Of a stretch of 52,523 nucleotides of DNA, positions 24,290 through 33,000 are shown piece after piece. Below the pieces are notes generated by a model, which was not told where the DNA came from, did not search any database, and was given only the letters and a program-made list of their open reading frames with translations. Source of the DNA: Oscillospiraceae bacterium (GTDB lineage: Bacteria; Bacillota; Clostridia; Oscillospirales; Oscillospiraceae); the NCBI GenBank assembly GCA_017519975.1, contig JAFWRM010000035.1, positions 1 through 52,523 of the forward strand. The letters run 5' to 3'. Position 1 is the first letter of the stretch; the number at the start of each line of letters is the position of its first letter. Made by a program: the position numbers and the translations under genes.

Positions 24290-25791
24290 TGAGTGAAAAC
24301 ATACTCGAGATCAGCGGCCTGAACAAGCATTTCGGCCCCACGTACGCCAACCGGAACATCAGCTTTTCCGTGAAAAAGGGAGAGATCCACGGCCTGATCG
24401 GTGAAAACGGTTCCGGAAAGAGCACTCTGCTGAGCCAGATCGCGGGCATGTACCCTCGTGACAGCGGCCAGATGCTGATCGACGGAGAGCCCTACGACCC
24501 GACGAGCCCCATCGACGCCAACGAACGCGGCATCTCCATGGTCATGCAGGAGCTGGGCGTCGTCGGCAATCTTCCCGCCGGGGTGAACGTCTACCTGGGC
24601 CGGACGAAGCAGTTTTCCCGCTTCGGCATCGTCAACCTGCGAAAGATGCGGAGGGAAGCGGAAGCGCAGTTCGAAAAATGGGGCTTGGAAGCCCCTCCCC
24701 TCGGCGACATGCCCGACGGCATGATGATCGAATCCCGGAAGATGATCGAGCTGGCCCGCGCGCTTTCCGTGGATCCCCAGCTGCTTCTGCTCGACGAGGT
24801 GACCCAGTCCCTCTCGCTGAACAACCGTGAAAAGCTGTACGCCCTGATCCGCCGCTTCAAGGAGATGGGCCGCAGCGTGATCCTCATCACCCACGATATC
24901 GAGGAGATGGTGGAGATCACCGATACCATCACCGTTCTGCGGGACGGCGAAGTCATCGGCAGCGTACGCTCCGCGGAGACGACCCCGGATGAGATCCGCA
25001 TGATGATGGTCGGACGCGAAATGAGCGGGCACTACTACCGTACGGATCACGCGCCCAGCTACGGAGAGCAGGTCGTGCTGGACGTGCAAGGCGTCTGCGT
25101 ACCAGGCGAGCTGGAGGACGTATCCTTCCAGGTGCACGAAGGCGAGATCCTCGGCTTCTGCGGGCTCAGCGACTCCGGCATCCACTCCGTGGGCACGGCG
25201 GTCTACGGTCTGAGCCGCATCAGCGCCGGCTCGGTGCGTCTCACCGCCGGCGATATCCGCATCACGTCGCCCACGCAGGCGCTGCGGAACAACGTGGGTT
25301 ACGTCCCGAAGGACAGGGACAACGAGGCCCTGATGATCCACGCCAGCATCCGCGACAACTTCTGCCTTCCCTCCCTCACGGAGCTCAAGGGTCCGATGGG
25401 ATTCCTGTCTCCCGGAAAACTGAAGGGCATGTCCGCGGACATGGTGAAGCAGCTGAGTGTCAAGTGCACCGGCATCGGGCAGGCTATGGACGCCCTCTCC
25501 GGCGGCAACAAGCAGAAGGTCAATTTCGGCCGGTGGCTGGCCAAGGATCTGAAGCTTCTCATTCTGGACTGCCCCACCCGCGGCGTGGACGTGGGCGTCA
25601 AGGCTTACATCTACCAGCTGATGAACGAGGCCAAGGCAAACGGCATCGCCATGATCCTGATCTCGGATGAGCTGACTGAGGTGCTCGGCATGGCCGACCG
25701 TCTCATGGTCATGAAGGACGGGCGCGTAACAAAAACGATCCTCCGCGGAGACGACTTCACGGAGCAGGCTGTAATAGGGGTGATGATATGA
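24289..25791 (+). CDS. Sugar-type ABC importer double ATPase with altered motifs
   Basis: This 500-residue RbsA/MglA-type protein has two fused nucleotide-binding domains. In the first, Walker A GENGSGKST (38-46) and Walker B LLLLDEVT (E170) are present, but the signature region reads MPDGMMIESRKMIEL in place of LSVAQQQ. The second has, as usual in this family, no true Walker A (GLSDSGIHSVG), but keeps LSGGNKQKV; its Walker B is LILDCPTRGVDVG, with Cys428 where Glu is standard. The protein starts at 24289, overlapping the permease stop; the much longer open frame upstream is not coding. Only one composite site may hydrolyse ATP. Confidence 0.88.
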   Translation: MSENILEISGLNKHFGPTYANRNISFSVKKGEIHGLIGENGSGKSTLLSQIAGMYPRDSGQMLIDGEPYDPTSPIDANERGISMVMQELGVVGNLPAGVNVYLGRTKQFSRFGIVNLRKMRREAEAQFEKWGLEAPPLGDMPDGMMIESRKMIELARALSVDPQLLLLDEVTQSLSLNNREKLYALIRRFKEMGRSVILITHDIEEMVEITDTITVLRDGEVIGSVRSAETTPDEIRMMMVGREMSGHYYRTDHAPSYGEQVVLDVQGVCVPGELEDVSFQVHEGEILGFCGLSDSGIHSVGTAVYGLSRISAGSVRLTAGDIRITSPTQALRNNVGYVPKDRDNEALMIHASIRDNFCLPSLTELKGPMGFLSPGKLKGMSADMVKQLSVKCTGIGQAMDALSGGNKQKVNFGRWLAKDLKLLILDCPTRGVDVGVKAYIYQLMNEAKANGIAMILISDELTEVLGMADRLMVMKDGRVTKTILRGDDFTEQAVIGVMI

Positions 25792-26780
25792 AAAGCAGCG
25801 GACGGAAAAAGCTCAGGATCTCGGATATCGTCCCCTTCGCCGCGTTCGTCGTCCTGTTCATCTTCTTTACGATCGCCAGCGGCGGACGCATGGTCTCCGC
25901 CTATTCGCTGAAAATGCTGCTGGAACAGAGCATTCTCACCATCGTATGCGCCTGCGGCGTGCTGTTCGTCGTAGCCCAGGGTTCCATCGACCTTTCCGTC
26001 GGCGTGAACGTGGCGCTGTCCGGCGTCGTCGGCATGCACATCGCCACCGTCACGGGCGTGGGCTGGCTGCTGATCCCCTGCTGCATGATCATCGGACTTC
26101 TGATCGGGCTGCTGAACGGCTTTCTTGTCAGCCGCTGCCACGTGCCCTCCTTTACGCTGTCCATCGCCATGCTGATCGGTGTGCGCGGCATAGTCAATTA
26201 CATCCAGACCATCATCGGGATCGAATACGTGCCCGCTTCCATGACCTTCATGACCTCCTCCGCGTTCCGCATCATCTTCTTCATCGTCATCGCGGTGGTC
26301 ATCGGCTTCGTGTTCGAGTTTACGCGCGTCGGGCGTTACAGTCAGGCCATCGGTGAAAACGAGACCACGGCAAGATTCGTGGGCGTCCCCGTAAGTCGGA
26401 TGAAGATCCTGGTGTTCGCCATCTCCGGACTCATGGCCGGTCTCGGCGCCATCTTCTCCATGGGAACGGTCGGCGGCACCACCATGACGATGGGCTCCTT
26501 CCTGGAGATGAAGGTCGCCATGGCCATCTTCTTCGGCGGCGTCCTGGTCACCGGCGGCAGCTCCGCCCGCTTCTACAAGGTGATCCTCGGCTCACTGTCC
26601 ATCACCGTCATCGTCTACGGTCTGTCTCTGATCGGCATGTCCGACAGCCAGATCTCCGAATCGGTGGAGGGCGGTCTGCTGCTGATCATCCTGTTTCTCA
26701 CCATTCTTACCAACAGGCGGCGATCCTCCTGGAAGAAGGAGACCGCAGTCGCTGAAGACAGCGCCGTTTCTTTGCCGTAA
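25788..26780 (+). CDS. Sugar-type ABC importer permease 2
   Basis: This 330-residue RbsC-like permease has about nine to ten hydrophobic helices, VVAQGSIDLSVGVNVALSG as the family motif, and the coupling loop AIGENETTARFVGVPV. It starts in the ATPase stop (ATGA overlap) and pairs with permease 1, giving a heterodimeric channel. The operon ends at the hairpin 26802-26831. Confidence 0.87.
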   Translation: MKSSGRKKLRISDIVPFAAFVVLFIFFTIASGGRMVSAYSLKMLLEQSILTIVCACGVLFVVAQGSIDLSVGVNVALSGVVGMHIATVTGVGWLLIPCCMIIGLLIGLLNGFLVSRCHVPSFTLSIAMLIGVRGIVNYIQTIIGIEYVPASMTFMTSSAFRIIFFIVIAVVIGFVFEFTRVGRYSQAIGENETTARFVGVPVSRMKILVFAISGLMAGLGAIFSMGTVGGTTMTMGSFLEMKVAMAIFFGGVLVTGGSSARFYKVILGSLSITVIVYGLSLIGMSDSQISESVEGGLLLIILFLTILTNRRRSSWKKETAVAEDSAVSLP

Positions 26781-26801
26781 CGCGCGTTCCTGGCAAAATG
26801 G

Positions 26802-26831
26802 AAAAGTGCTCCGCTCCGGCGGGGCGCTTTT
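26802..26831 (+). terminator. Terminator of the sugar-type importer operon
   Basis: The stem AAAAGTGCTCCGC / GCGGGGCGCTTTT (one mismatch) is followed by TCTGTTTCCTTTT. Confidence 0.85.
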
Positions 26832-26857
26832 CTGTTTCCTTTTATCTTGCGTTATGC

Positions 26858-26863
26858 TATACT
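26858..26863 (+). promoter_or_regulatory. Possible -10 element of the MsbA-like exporter gene
   Basis: TATACT preceded by TGC (an extended -10) lies 28 bases before the start; no convincing -35 is present. Confidence 0.4.
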
Positions 26864-26890
26864 GACGCAAAAACAAGAAGCAAGGACGTA

Positions 26891-28642
26891 ATGACGAACA
26901 TGAAAAAGAACTTTAACCGAAACCCGCTGGCCGTTTTTCTCTCCTACTTCCGTCCGCACTGGAAGCCGTTCCTGATCGACATGCTGTGTGCGACGGCGGT
27001 GGCGGTGATCGACCTGATCTTCCCCATCGTTTCCCGCTCGTCCATGCAGCGACTGCTGCCCGAGCGGCTGTTCACGACGTTTTTCATCGTAATGGGCGTG
27101 ATCCTTCTCGCCTACGTGATCAAGGGGCTGCTTTACTACGCGATCACCGTGGTCGGCCACGGGATGGGCGTTTTGGTGGAGGCCGACATGAGGCGGGACG
27201 TTTTCTCCCACATGCAGCAGCTCAGCTTCAGCTTTTACGATAAGAACCGTACGGGCGTGCTGATGAGCCGCGTCACGAACGATCTGTTCGATATCACTGA
27301 GCTTTCGCACCACGGCCCGGAAAACGTACTGATCTGTTCGCTGACCATCATCGGTTCACTGATCGTCATGTTCTTCATCCGGTGGGAGCTGGCGCTGGTG
27401 CTTCTGATCATTCTTCCCCTGTGCCTGATCTTCACGCTGCGGCAGCGCAGACGGATGACGAACGCGAGCGTCGAAGTGCGAAAGAAAACGGCGGAGATCA
27501 ACGCCGCCATCGAGAGCGGCATCAGCGGGGTGCGCACAGCCAAGGCCTTCGCGAATGAAAGCGAGGAGATGCGCAAATTCGATTCCAGCAACGATATCTT
27601 CAAAACGGCGAAAAAGGGCTATTACAAAGCCATGGGTCTTTTCCAGAGCGGCATGGAATTCTCCACCGGCGCCATGCAGGTCGTCGTCATTCTGGTGGGC
27701 GGCATCCTCATCATGCAGGGCCGCATGGATTACATCGACCTTGTCACCTTTACGCTGTATGTTTCCGCGTTCGTCTCCCCTCTGCGAAAGCTCGTCATGT
27801 TCATGGAGCAGTACACCCAGGGCAGCGCCGGCTTTTCCCGCTTTCTGGAGATCATGCGCACCGAGCCGGAGATCCGTGACGCCGACGACGCCGTGGAGCT
27901 CACCGACGTTCGCGGTGAGATCACCTACGACCACGTCAGCTTTCATTACGGCGACGGCGCCGACGTGCTGAAGGACATCGAACTGACGATCCGTCCCGGA
28001 GAGAGCTTCGCCCTCGTGGGTGCCTCCGGCGGCGGAAAGACCACGCTGTGCCACCTGCTGCCCAGATTCTACGACGTGACGTCCGGCCGCGTTCTGGTGG
28101 ACGGTCACGACGTGCGCTCCGTCACTCAGGAGAGCCTGCGGCGCGCCATCGGCATCATCCAGCAGGACGTGTTCATGTTCGCCGGCACCATACGCGAAAA
28201 CATCCGGTACGGCCGTCCGGACGCCACGGACCGCGAGGTGGTGGAGGCGGCGGTGCGGGCCGAGATCCACGACGAGATCATGGCCATGCCCGACGGGTAC
28301 GATACGTACATCGGCGAACGCGGAGTCATGCTCTCCGGCGGGCAGAAGCAGCGCGTATCCATTGCCCGCGTATTTCTGAAGGATCCCCCCATTCTGATCC
28401 TGGACGAGGCCACCTCCGCTCTGGACAGCGTGACGGAACAGAAGATCCAGGCAAGTCTCGACCAGCTCAGCCGTGGACGCACCTGCGTGATCATCGCCCA
28501 CCGGCTGTCCACCATACGGAACGCCGACCGCATCGCCGTCGTCGAAGGCGAGAGCATCGCCGAGCTGGGTTCCCACGAAGAGCTGATGGCGAAAAACGGC
28601 ATTTACGCCTCCCTCAAGCACGCTCAGGACCTGGCGCAGTAA
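26891..28642 (+). CDS. MsbA-like ABC exporter, fused membrane and ATPase domains
   Basis: This 583-residue half-transporter acts as a dimer to export lipids, drugs or peptides. Residues 1-320 form the six-helix domain (LSFSFYDKNRTGVLMSRVTND is the first coupling-helix region). The ATPase has Walker A GASGGGKTT (377-385), a Q-loop in IIQQDVFMFAGT, signature LSGGQKQRV, Walker B PILILDEATSAL and switch AHRLS. The start is uncertain between 26891 (AAGGACG five bases upstream) and 26900; the open frame to 26798 runs through the previous terminator. Substrate unknown. Confidence 0.9.
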   Translation: MTNMKKNFNRNPLAVFLSYFRPHWKPFLIDMLCATAVAVIDLIFPIVSRSSMQRLLPERLFTTFFIVMGVILLAYVIKGLLYYAITVVGHGMGVLVEADMRRDVFSHMQQLSFSFYDKNRTGVLMSRVTNDLFDITELSHHGPENVLICSLTIIGSLIVMFFIRWELALVLLIILPLCLIFTLRQRRRMTNASVEVRKKTAEINAAIESGISGVRTAKAFANESEEMRKFDSSNDIFKTAKKGYYKAMGLFQSGMEFSTGAMQVVVILVGGILIMQGRMDYIDLVTFTLYVSAFVSPLRKLVMFMEQYTQGSAGFSRFLEIMRTEPEIRDADDAVELTDVRGEITYDHVSFHYGDGADVLKDIELTIRPGESFALVGASGGGKTTLCHLLPRFYDVTSGRVLVDGHDVRSVTQESLRRAIGIIQQDVFMFAGTIRENIRYGRPDATDREVVEAAVRAEIHDEIMAMPDGYDTYIGERGVMLSGGQKQRVSIARVFLKDPPILILDEATSALDSVTEQKIQASLDQLSRGRTCVIIAHRLSTIRNADRIAVVEGESIAELGSHEELMAKNGIYASLKHAQDLAQ

Positions 28643-28658
28643 CCACTTACAGGACAGC

Positions 28659-28703
28659 AAAGCAGCCGGTACGGCCCCGATGGGTCCGTGCCGGCTGCTT
28701 TTC
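28659..28703 (+). terminator. Terminator after the MsbA-like gene
   Basis: A 16-base stem (28659-28674 with 28686-28701, one G-U pair) is followed by TTTTCCCGTTT. It lies between convergent genes and may also serve the dipeptidase gene. Confidence 0.8.
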
Positions 28704-28721
28704 CCGTTTCCGCTTTACGCT

Positions 28722-30185
28722 TCAGTTGTCCGCGCGGTTGTATCCGTTTTTCATGTGCTCGCTCACGGCCTGCAGCACGTGGTTCAGCGCCTGCACCGTG
28801 TGCCTTTTCGCCATGGCGCACAGCGCATCGTTCGCTTCGGCGACTGCGCCATCATCCCCGGACGCGGCGATCTTCTCATCGTATTCACTGAGAATCTTCC
28901 GCCCGTCCACGAACACCGCGTTGTGATATCTTTCGATGTGCTGTACGCAGGCGCCGAACTGGCTGTCCGCCAGGGCGCCGAGCAGGCGGCTGGACCAGTA
29001 CAGATCCTCCGTGCTCACGTCCGTCGTCACCCCGCTGAGATATTTCGGCACCCGATCGGTCCGTGCGTAGAAGGGCATCAGCGCGGAGAACGCCGTGGAG
29101 CCAAAGCAGATCCATTCGATCCCCTTCGCTTTTTCCGGCGCGTACGGGCGGATCTGGCATACGGTGGTCACTCCGGTCCGGTTGATGCCGATGCTGCGGT
29201 AGATCCCGCGCTTTCCCGTATCTCTGGCGGAGTAGGGATCGTAGGGCGTTCCCTGATAATGGCCGGACAGCAGATACTTGACGTCTTCCACCGCCACCTT
29301 TCGGTCCGGGACCAGGCACCACGGGATATCGTCGCTCTCAGGTCCGAATTCCGCGTTCTCTCCGTCCCAGGTATGAGAATACGGAGTCAGGCAGCGTCCC
29401 ATGAACCAGGCGCGGGGCGTATTGTATACGTGATCGGAATCCGTATGGGATCCGAACACGTCCCGCGGATTGAACCGCCCGTTCTGATTCAGATCCAGCC
29501 GGTTATCGGCAATGAATTCCCGCAGGTCGGCGGAGCAGAGGTGATCTTTCCCTGCGCCGAAGGCGTCGTCCAGATCGAACGTGTCCATCCCGAACTGATT
29601 CGGCGCAAGAACGACGGCGTCGTCGGGCACGCGGCGGGCCATCCAATGGTGGCCGCCGATGGTTTCCATCCACCAGATCTCGTTTTCGTCGTTGAACGCT
29701 ATGCCGTTGCTCTCATACGTGCCGTAGGTCTCCAGCAGCTGCGCCAGCCGCAGCACGCCGTCGCGGGCGGTGCGGACGTAGGGCAGCACGAGCACGACGA
29801 TGTCCTCTTCCCCGATCCCTCCGGGAACGTCCTTCTCGCCGCGCTTCCCTGCCTTCCGGTATTCCACCAGCGGGTCGGCGGCCAGAACGCGCGGGTTGGA
29901 CGTGATCGTCTCCGTGGCCGTCATTCCCACGTTGGCTTCGTTGATCCCCGTGGCCGCCCAGATCCCCTGCGCCGGATCTACGCTCGGGCAGGCCGTATAG
30001 CGCATGGGCTTTTCCGGAAGCGTGATCTCCACGTGTGAGATCACGCTCTTATACTTCTTTCCGATCCGTTTCGGATCGACCGTTATCAGCTTTTTGACGT
30101 CAAAATGTCCGTCGTCCGTCCGGGCGATCATCGTCGACCCGTCGTTGGACGCCGCTTTTCCTACAAGGACTGTGGTACATGGCAT
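28722..30185 (-). CDS. Family C69 dipeptidase
   Basis: This 487-residue N-terminal-nucleophile hydrolase cleaves dipeptides. It begins MPCTTVLVGKAASNDGS: Cys3 would become the N-terminal nucleophile after trimming, the hallmark of C69 (PepD). Further family motifs are TARTD-like MIARTDDGH, GINEANVGMTATETI and the FNDENEIWWMETIGGHHW stretch. No signal peptide, so cytoplasmic. The start at 30185 is supported by the promoter at 30237-30265, which lies inside the longer open frame to 30269. GGAGGGAG lies about 11 bases upstream. Confidence 0.92.
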   Translation of the reverse strand: MPCTTVLVGKAASNDGSTMIARTDDGHFDVKKLITVDPKRIGKKYKSVISHVEITLPEKPMRYTACPSVDPAQGIWAATGINEANVGMTATETITSNPRVLAADPLVEYRKAGKRGEKDVPGGIGEEDIVVLVLPYVRTARDGVLRLAQLLETYGTYESNGIAFNDENEIWWMETIGGHHWMARRVPDDAVVLAPNQFGMDTFDLDDAFGAGKDHLCSADLREFIADNRLDLNQNGRFNPRDVFGSHTDSDHVYNTPRAWFMGRCLTPYSHTWDGENAEFGPESDDIPWCLVPDRKVAVEDVKYLLSGHYQGTPYDPYSARDTGKRGIYRSIGINRTGVTTVCQIRPYAPEKAKGIEWICFGSTAFSALMPFYARTDRVPKYLSGVTTDVSTEDLYWSSRLLGALADSQFGACVQHIERYHNAVFVDGRKILSEYDEKIAASGDDGAVAEANDALCAMAKRHTVQALNHVLQAVSEHMKNGYNRADN

Positions 30186-30236
30186 GATAAACAAACTCCC
30201 TCCCGGTGAAATGCGCTCCAGGCGCGACCGAACTTT

Positions 30237-30265
30237 ATTATATATGAACGTTCTGTTAAACTCAA
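30237..30265 (-). promoter_or_regulatory. Promoter of the C69 dipeptidase
   Basis: The minus strand has TTGAGT (30260-30265), a 17-base spacer and TATAAT (30237-30242), about 50 bases before the start codon. Confidence 0.8.
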
Positions 30266-30296
30266 TCATCCGCGGGTCAAAAGTGGCCTTCCGCGG

Positions 30297-30325
30297 TTGC
30301 CAAACCGGGAACGCGAGGCTATAAT
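30297..30325 (+). promoter_or_regulatory. Promoter of the Glu-Pro lipoprotein
   Basis: TTGCCA (30297-30302), a 17-base spacer and TATAAT (30320-30325), divergent from the dipeptidase promoter 32 bases away. Confidence 0.8.
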
Positions 30326-30402
30326 ACCGCGATGAAGGGGCCCTTCCCCCTCAATACTTACGCAAGGAGGAATCCCGGATCCCGTTGGACCGGGAAAAGA
30401 TC

Positions 30403-31224
30403 ATGAAGAAATCACTATTGCTGCGCAGCATTCTGTGCCTTATGCTGGCCGTGCTGCTGGTGGTCTCGCTGGCCGCCTGCAGTTCCGGCAAATACACGCC
30501 GCCCGCCGATAAGGACGGATCCGGCGACGCCACTCCCGCCGAGGACGGATCCGGCCAGGAGGAGAAGGACGCCGAGCCCACGCCCGAACCGGAACCCGAG
30601 CCCGAACCGGAACCCGAGCCTGAGCCGGAACCCGAACCGGAGCCGGAACCAGAGCCGGAACCCGCCCCCGAACCGGAGCCTGCGCCCGCCCCCGAACCGG
30701 AGCCGGACGCGGAGATCGAACCGGATCCCACGCCCGCCCCTGAAAAACAGGACGTTCCTGCCGACAAGGACGATAAGAAGGAAGAAGAAAAGCCCGAGAC
30801 CATCATCCCGGATACGCCCGCCGCGGTCACCGGGACCTACAGCGGCAGCTTCAGCTCCGATACCGGCACTCCCCTGAACGTGATCACCCGCTGGGCGGCC
30901 AACGAAAACTCCGACGGCACTTATTCCGTGGCTCTTCAGTTCTTCCTGAAAGGCTATGATATTTTCGTCGGTGCACGTTCGGACAACACGATCGCCGTAA
31001 AAAGCTCCGCCGGTACCAACGCTTCCTACAGCTTCAGCACCGCGCAGATCTCCAAGCCCGACGGCGCGCCGGGCGAAGTGTATCTCGGCGGTACGACCAT
31101 CACCCTTTCCGCGGACGACATGGCCGCGGGCACGGAGGCTTCCGTGAAATGGAACTTCAAGGGTTCCTATTCCGGAAAGGATCTGCCCGTCGTACAGGCC
31201 AGCGGCGTCATTTCCGCCGGCTGA
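30403..31224 (+). CDS. Surface lipoprotein with Glu-Pro repeat stalk
   Basis: This 273-residue lipoprotein of unknown function has a signal peptide with lipobox LAAC (C26), then a charged stalk of alternating Glu-Pro (residues 58-101), a Lys/Asp/Glu-rich patch, and a C-terminal beta-rich domain of about 125 residues starting [14 protein letters not shown] stalks are known to hold domains away from the membrane across the cell wall. The start is ambiguous: AAGGAGG at 30364-30370 is far from the ATG at 30403, and a TTG at 30385 lies between; the ATG gives the natural signal peptide. Single-gene unit. Confidence 0.8.
   Translation: MKKSLLLRSILCLMLAVLLVVSLAACSSGKYTPPADKDGSGDATPAEDGSGQEEKDAEPTPEPEPEPEPEPEPEPEPEPEPEPEPEPAPEPEPAPAPEPEPDAEIEPDPTPAPEKQDVPADKDDKKEEEKPETIIPDTPAAVTGTYSGSFSSDTGTPLNVITRWAANENSDGTYSVALQFFLKGYDIFVGARSDNTIAVKSSAGTNASYSFSTAQISKPDGAPGEVYLGGTTITLSADDMAAGTEASVKWNFKGSYSGKDLPVVQASGVISAG
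30574..30705 (+). repeat. In-frame Glu-Pro codon repeat
   Basis: About 44 codons of mostly alternating GAA/GAG and CCC/CCG encode the lipoprotein stalk. Such tracts are prone to length change by slippage. Confidence 0.9.
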
Positions 31225-31249
31225 CGGATGCCCCTTCTGAATACGGACG

Positions 31250-31281
31250 AAAAGAGCGGACCGCGTCGGTCCGCTCTTTTT
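31250..31281. terminator. Two-way terminator between lipoprotein and flavin reductase genes
   Basis: The stem AAAAGAGCGGACC / GGTCCGCTCTTTT (31250-31262 with 31268-31280) carries T-rich tracts in both directions. Confidence 0.88.
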
Positions 31282-31302
31282 CCTTTCTGAATCCCCGGGA
31301 TG

Positions 31303-31920
31303 TCAGCGGATGAAGCTGGTCATCACGTGCTCCTCCGGTTTCGGCAGGCCGTACTTTTCCCGGCCGAGGGCGATGCTCTTCATCAGGAAGGACATGTTCC
31401 TTGCCAGGGTACGGACCGTCGCCAGCCCTTCCAGATCCTGCGCCGCCTCGCCCTTTTCCCGTCCGTACACGCTGTTCCAGTAACGGCTGGACGCCACCGG
31501 CATGCCGCTGATGGTAAAGTACTTGTTCAGCTCGTCGAAGGTGGCCGAGCATCCCCCGCGTCTGGCCACGGTAACGGCCGCGCCTACCTTCATCGTCTTG
31601 TCGAACCCGGTGCTGAAAAACAGCCGGTCCAGCGCGGCCACGACGGTGGCGTTGGCGGAAGCAAAATAGACCGGTGAGGCGACCACCAGCCCGTCGGCAC
31701 GCTCGAATTTTTCCGCCAGCTCGTTCACGACGTCGTCAAACACGCATTTCCCTTTTTCGAAGCAGCCGCCGCAGGCTACGCAGCCGCGTACGTCGCGATT
31801 GCCGATCTGAACGACTTCGGGTTCCACGCCTTCTTCCCGGAACACGGAGCACATCTGCTCCACGGCCAGAGACGTATTGCCGTCCTTTCTCGGACTCCCG
31901 TTGATGATAAGAACTTTCAT
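31303..31920 (-). CDS. NADPH-dependent FMN reductase, iron-sulfur flavoprotein type
   Basis: This 205-residue flavodoxin-fold oxidoreductase opens with MKVLIINGSPRKDGNT, the FMN phosphate loop. GCVACGGCFEKGKC provides a compact cysteine motif (CX2CX2CX5C, about residues 47-58) as in archaeal and clostridial iron-sulfur flavoproteins, so it may bind a 4Fe-4S cluster. SPVYFAS is the second flavin-binding loop. Electron partner unknown. The start follows GGAAGGGAG. Confidence 0.85.
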   Translation of the reverse strand: MKVLIINGSPRKDGNTSLAVEQMCSVFREEGVEPEVVQIGNRDVRGCVACGGCFEKGKCVFDDVVNELAEKFERADGLVVASPVYFASANATVVAALDRLFFSTGFDKTMKVGAAVTVARRGGCSATFDELNKYFTISGMPVASSRYWNSVYGREKGEAAQDLEGLATVRTLARNMSFLMKSIALGREKYGLPKPEEHVMTSFIR

Positions 31921-31946
31921 TGCAGTTCTCCCTTCCTTTTTTGTAC

Positions 31947-31952
31947 ATTATA
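31947..31952 (-). promoter_or_regulatory. Extended -10 of the flavin reductase gene
   Basis: TATAAT on the minus strand preceded by TGG; the best -35 (TTCCAC, 18-base spacing) is weak. Confidence 0.55.
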
Positions 31953-32005
31953 CCACGCGCCGGCGTCTCCGTGGAAGACCGGAAGGCTGCTTTCCCGAAA
32001 AACCA

Positions 32006-32034
32006 TTGAATCCGAACGTTCCCCCCTGTATAAT
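32006..32034 (+). promoter_or_regulatory. Promoter of deoD
   Basis: TTGAAT (32006-32011), a 17-base spacer and TATAAT (32029-32034). Confidence 0.85.
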
Positions 32035-32070
32035 GGAAACGACCAAAAACAAAGAAAGGATGACCGAACC

Positions 32071-32799
32071 ATGGCCATGATCGTACCTTCCGCCTGCAAC
32101 GACGCCCAGCCCGGCGACATTGCGAAGATCGTCCTGTTTCCCGGCGACCCTCTGCGGGCCAAAACCCTGGCGGAGACCTATTTTGAAGATCCGAAATGCT
32201 TCAACACCATCCGCAACATGTACGGATACACGGGGACCTACCGCGGCAAGCGGATCTCCGTCATGGGCAGCGGCATGGGCATTCCCTCCGCCTGCCTGTA
32301 TGAATACGAGCTGTTCACCTATTACGGGGTGGAGGGCGTCATCCGCATCGGCACGGCCGGCGGCATCTCCGAGGACGTAAAGTGCCGTGACCTTGTGCTG
32401 GCCATCGGCGCCGCGACCAACAGCAACTACGCCGCCCAGTACGGTTTTCCCGGAACGCTTCCCGCCGTGGCTGACTACGACATGCTGAAAACGGCCGACC
32501 GCATCGCCGCCGAGAAGGGCGTGCACACGAAGGTGGGCACCGTCATGACGAGCGACATGTTCTATTCCGCCGTCCCCAACGCCTACCAGCTGTATAAGGA
32601 CGAACACATGCTGGCCGTGGAAATGGAGACAGCCGGCGTGTACCTGACGGCCAGCCACATGGGCCGGAAGGCGCTGAGTCTTCTGAGCATCTCCGACCAC
32701 TGCTTTACGGGTGAGGAGCTCTCCGCGCAGGAGCGTCAGGATTCCTTCCGTGACATGATGGAGGTCGCTCTGGACACGGCCTGGGAGTTCACCGACTGA
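32071..32799 (+). CDS. deoD: Purine nucleoside phosphorylase, DeoD type
   Basis: This 242-residue hexameric-type enzyme splits purine nucleosides with phosphate into base and ribose-1-phosphate (salvage). FPGDPLRAK supplies phosphate-binding residues, GSGMGIPS and RIGTAGG the ribose/phosphate site, VEMETAGVYL the nucleoside glutamate, and SISDH the catalytic aspartate of the trimer/hexamer family. A single-gene unit with a strong promoter; a weak hairpin (32799-32816, then TTTT) and a strong one (32855-32887) follow. Confidence 0.94.
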   Translation: MAMIVPSACNDAQPGDIAKIVLFPGDPLRAKTLAETYFEDPKCFNTIRNMYGYTGTYRGKRISVMGSGMGIPSACLYEYELFTYYGVEGVIRIGTAGGISEDVKCRDLVLAIGAATNSNYAAQYGFPGTLPAVADYDMLKTADRIAAEKGVHTKVGTVMTSDMFYSAVPNAYQLYKDEHMLAVEMETAGVYLTASHMGRKALSLLSISDHCFTGEELSAQERQDSFRDMMEVALDTAWEFTD

Positions 32800-32854
32800 C
32801 CGCTCCCATCGGCGGTTTTTCTGCCCGGTGCCCCATCTGAACCATCCGCGCATG

Positions 32855-32887
32855 AACTGCTTTCTTTTCACGAAGAAAGCAGTTTTT
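32855..32887 (+). terminator. Terminator after deoD
   Basis: A 12-base perfect stem AACTGCTTTCTT / AAGAAAGCAGTT is followed by TTT. Confidence 0.88.
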
Positions 32888-32901
32888 GCATTTCTTCCGT
32901 C

Positions 32902-32930
32902 TTGCGCGCGCGGCGGAAAATGAGTATAAT
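32902..32930 (+). promoter_or_regulatory. Promoter of the giant subtilisin gene
   Basis: TTGCGC (32902-32907), a 17-base spacer and TATAAT (32925-32930). A GTGGAA/TTCCAC hairpin (32939-32956) would sit at the very 5' end of the RNA and could stabilise it. Confidence 0.75.
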
Positions 32931-33000
32931 AGCGCATTGTGGAATAATGTTTCCACTGAGTCATCGTATATATTCTCATGGAGAGTAAGGAGGTAAACAA

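Noticed and set aside
30574-30705. Repeat tract as a CRISPR or minisatellite element
   Set aside because: It is an in-frame Glu-Pro codon run without spacers, explained by the protein stalk.
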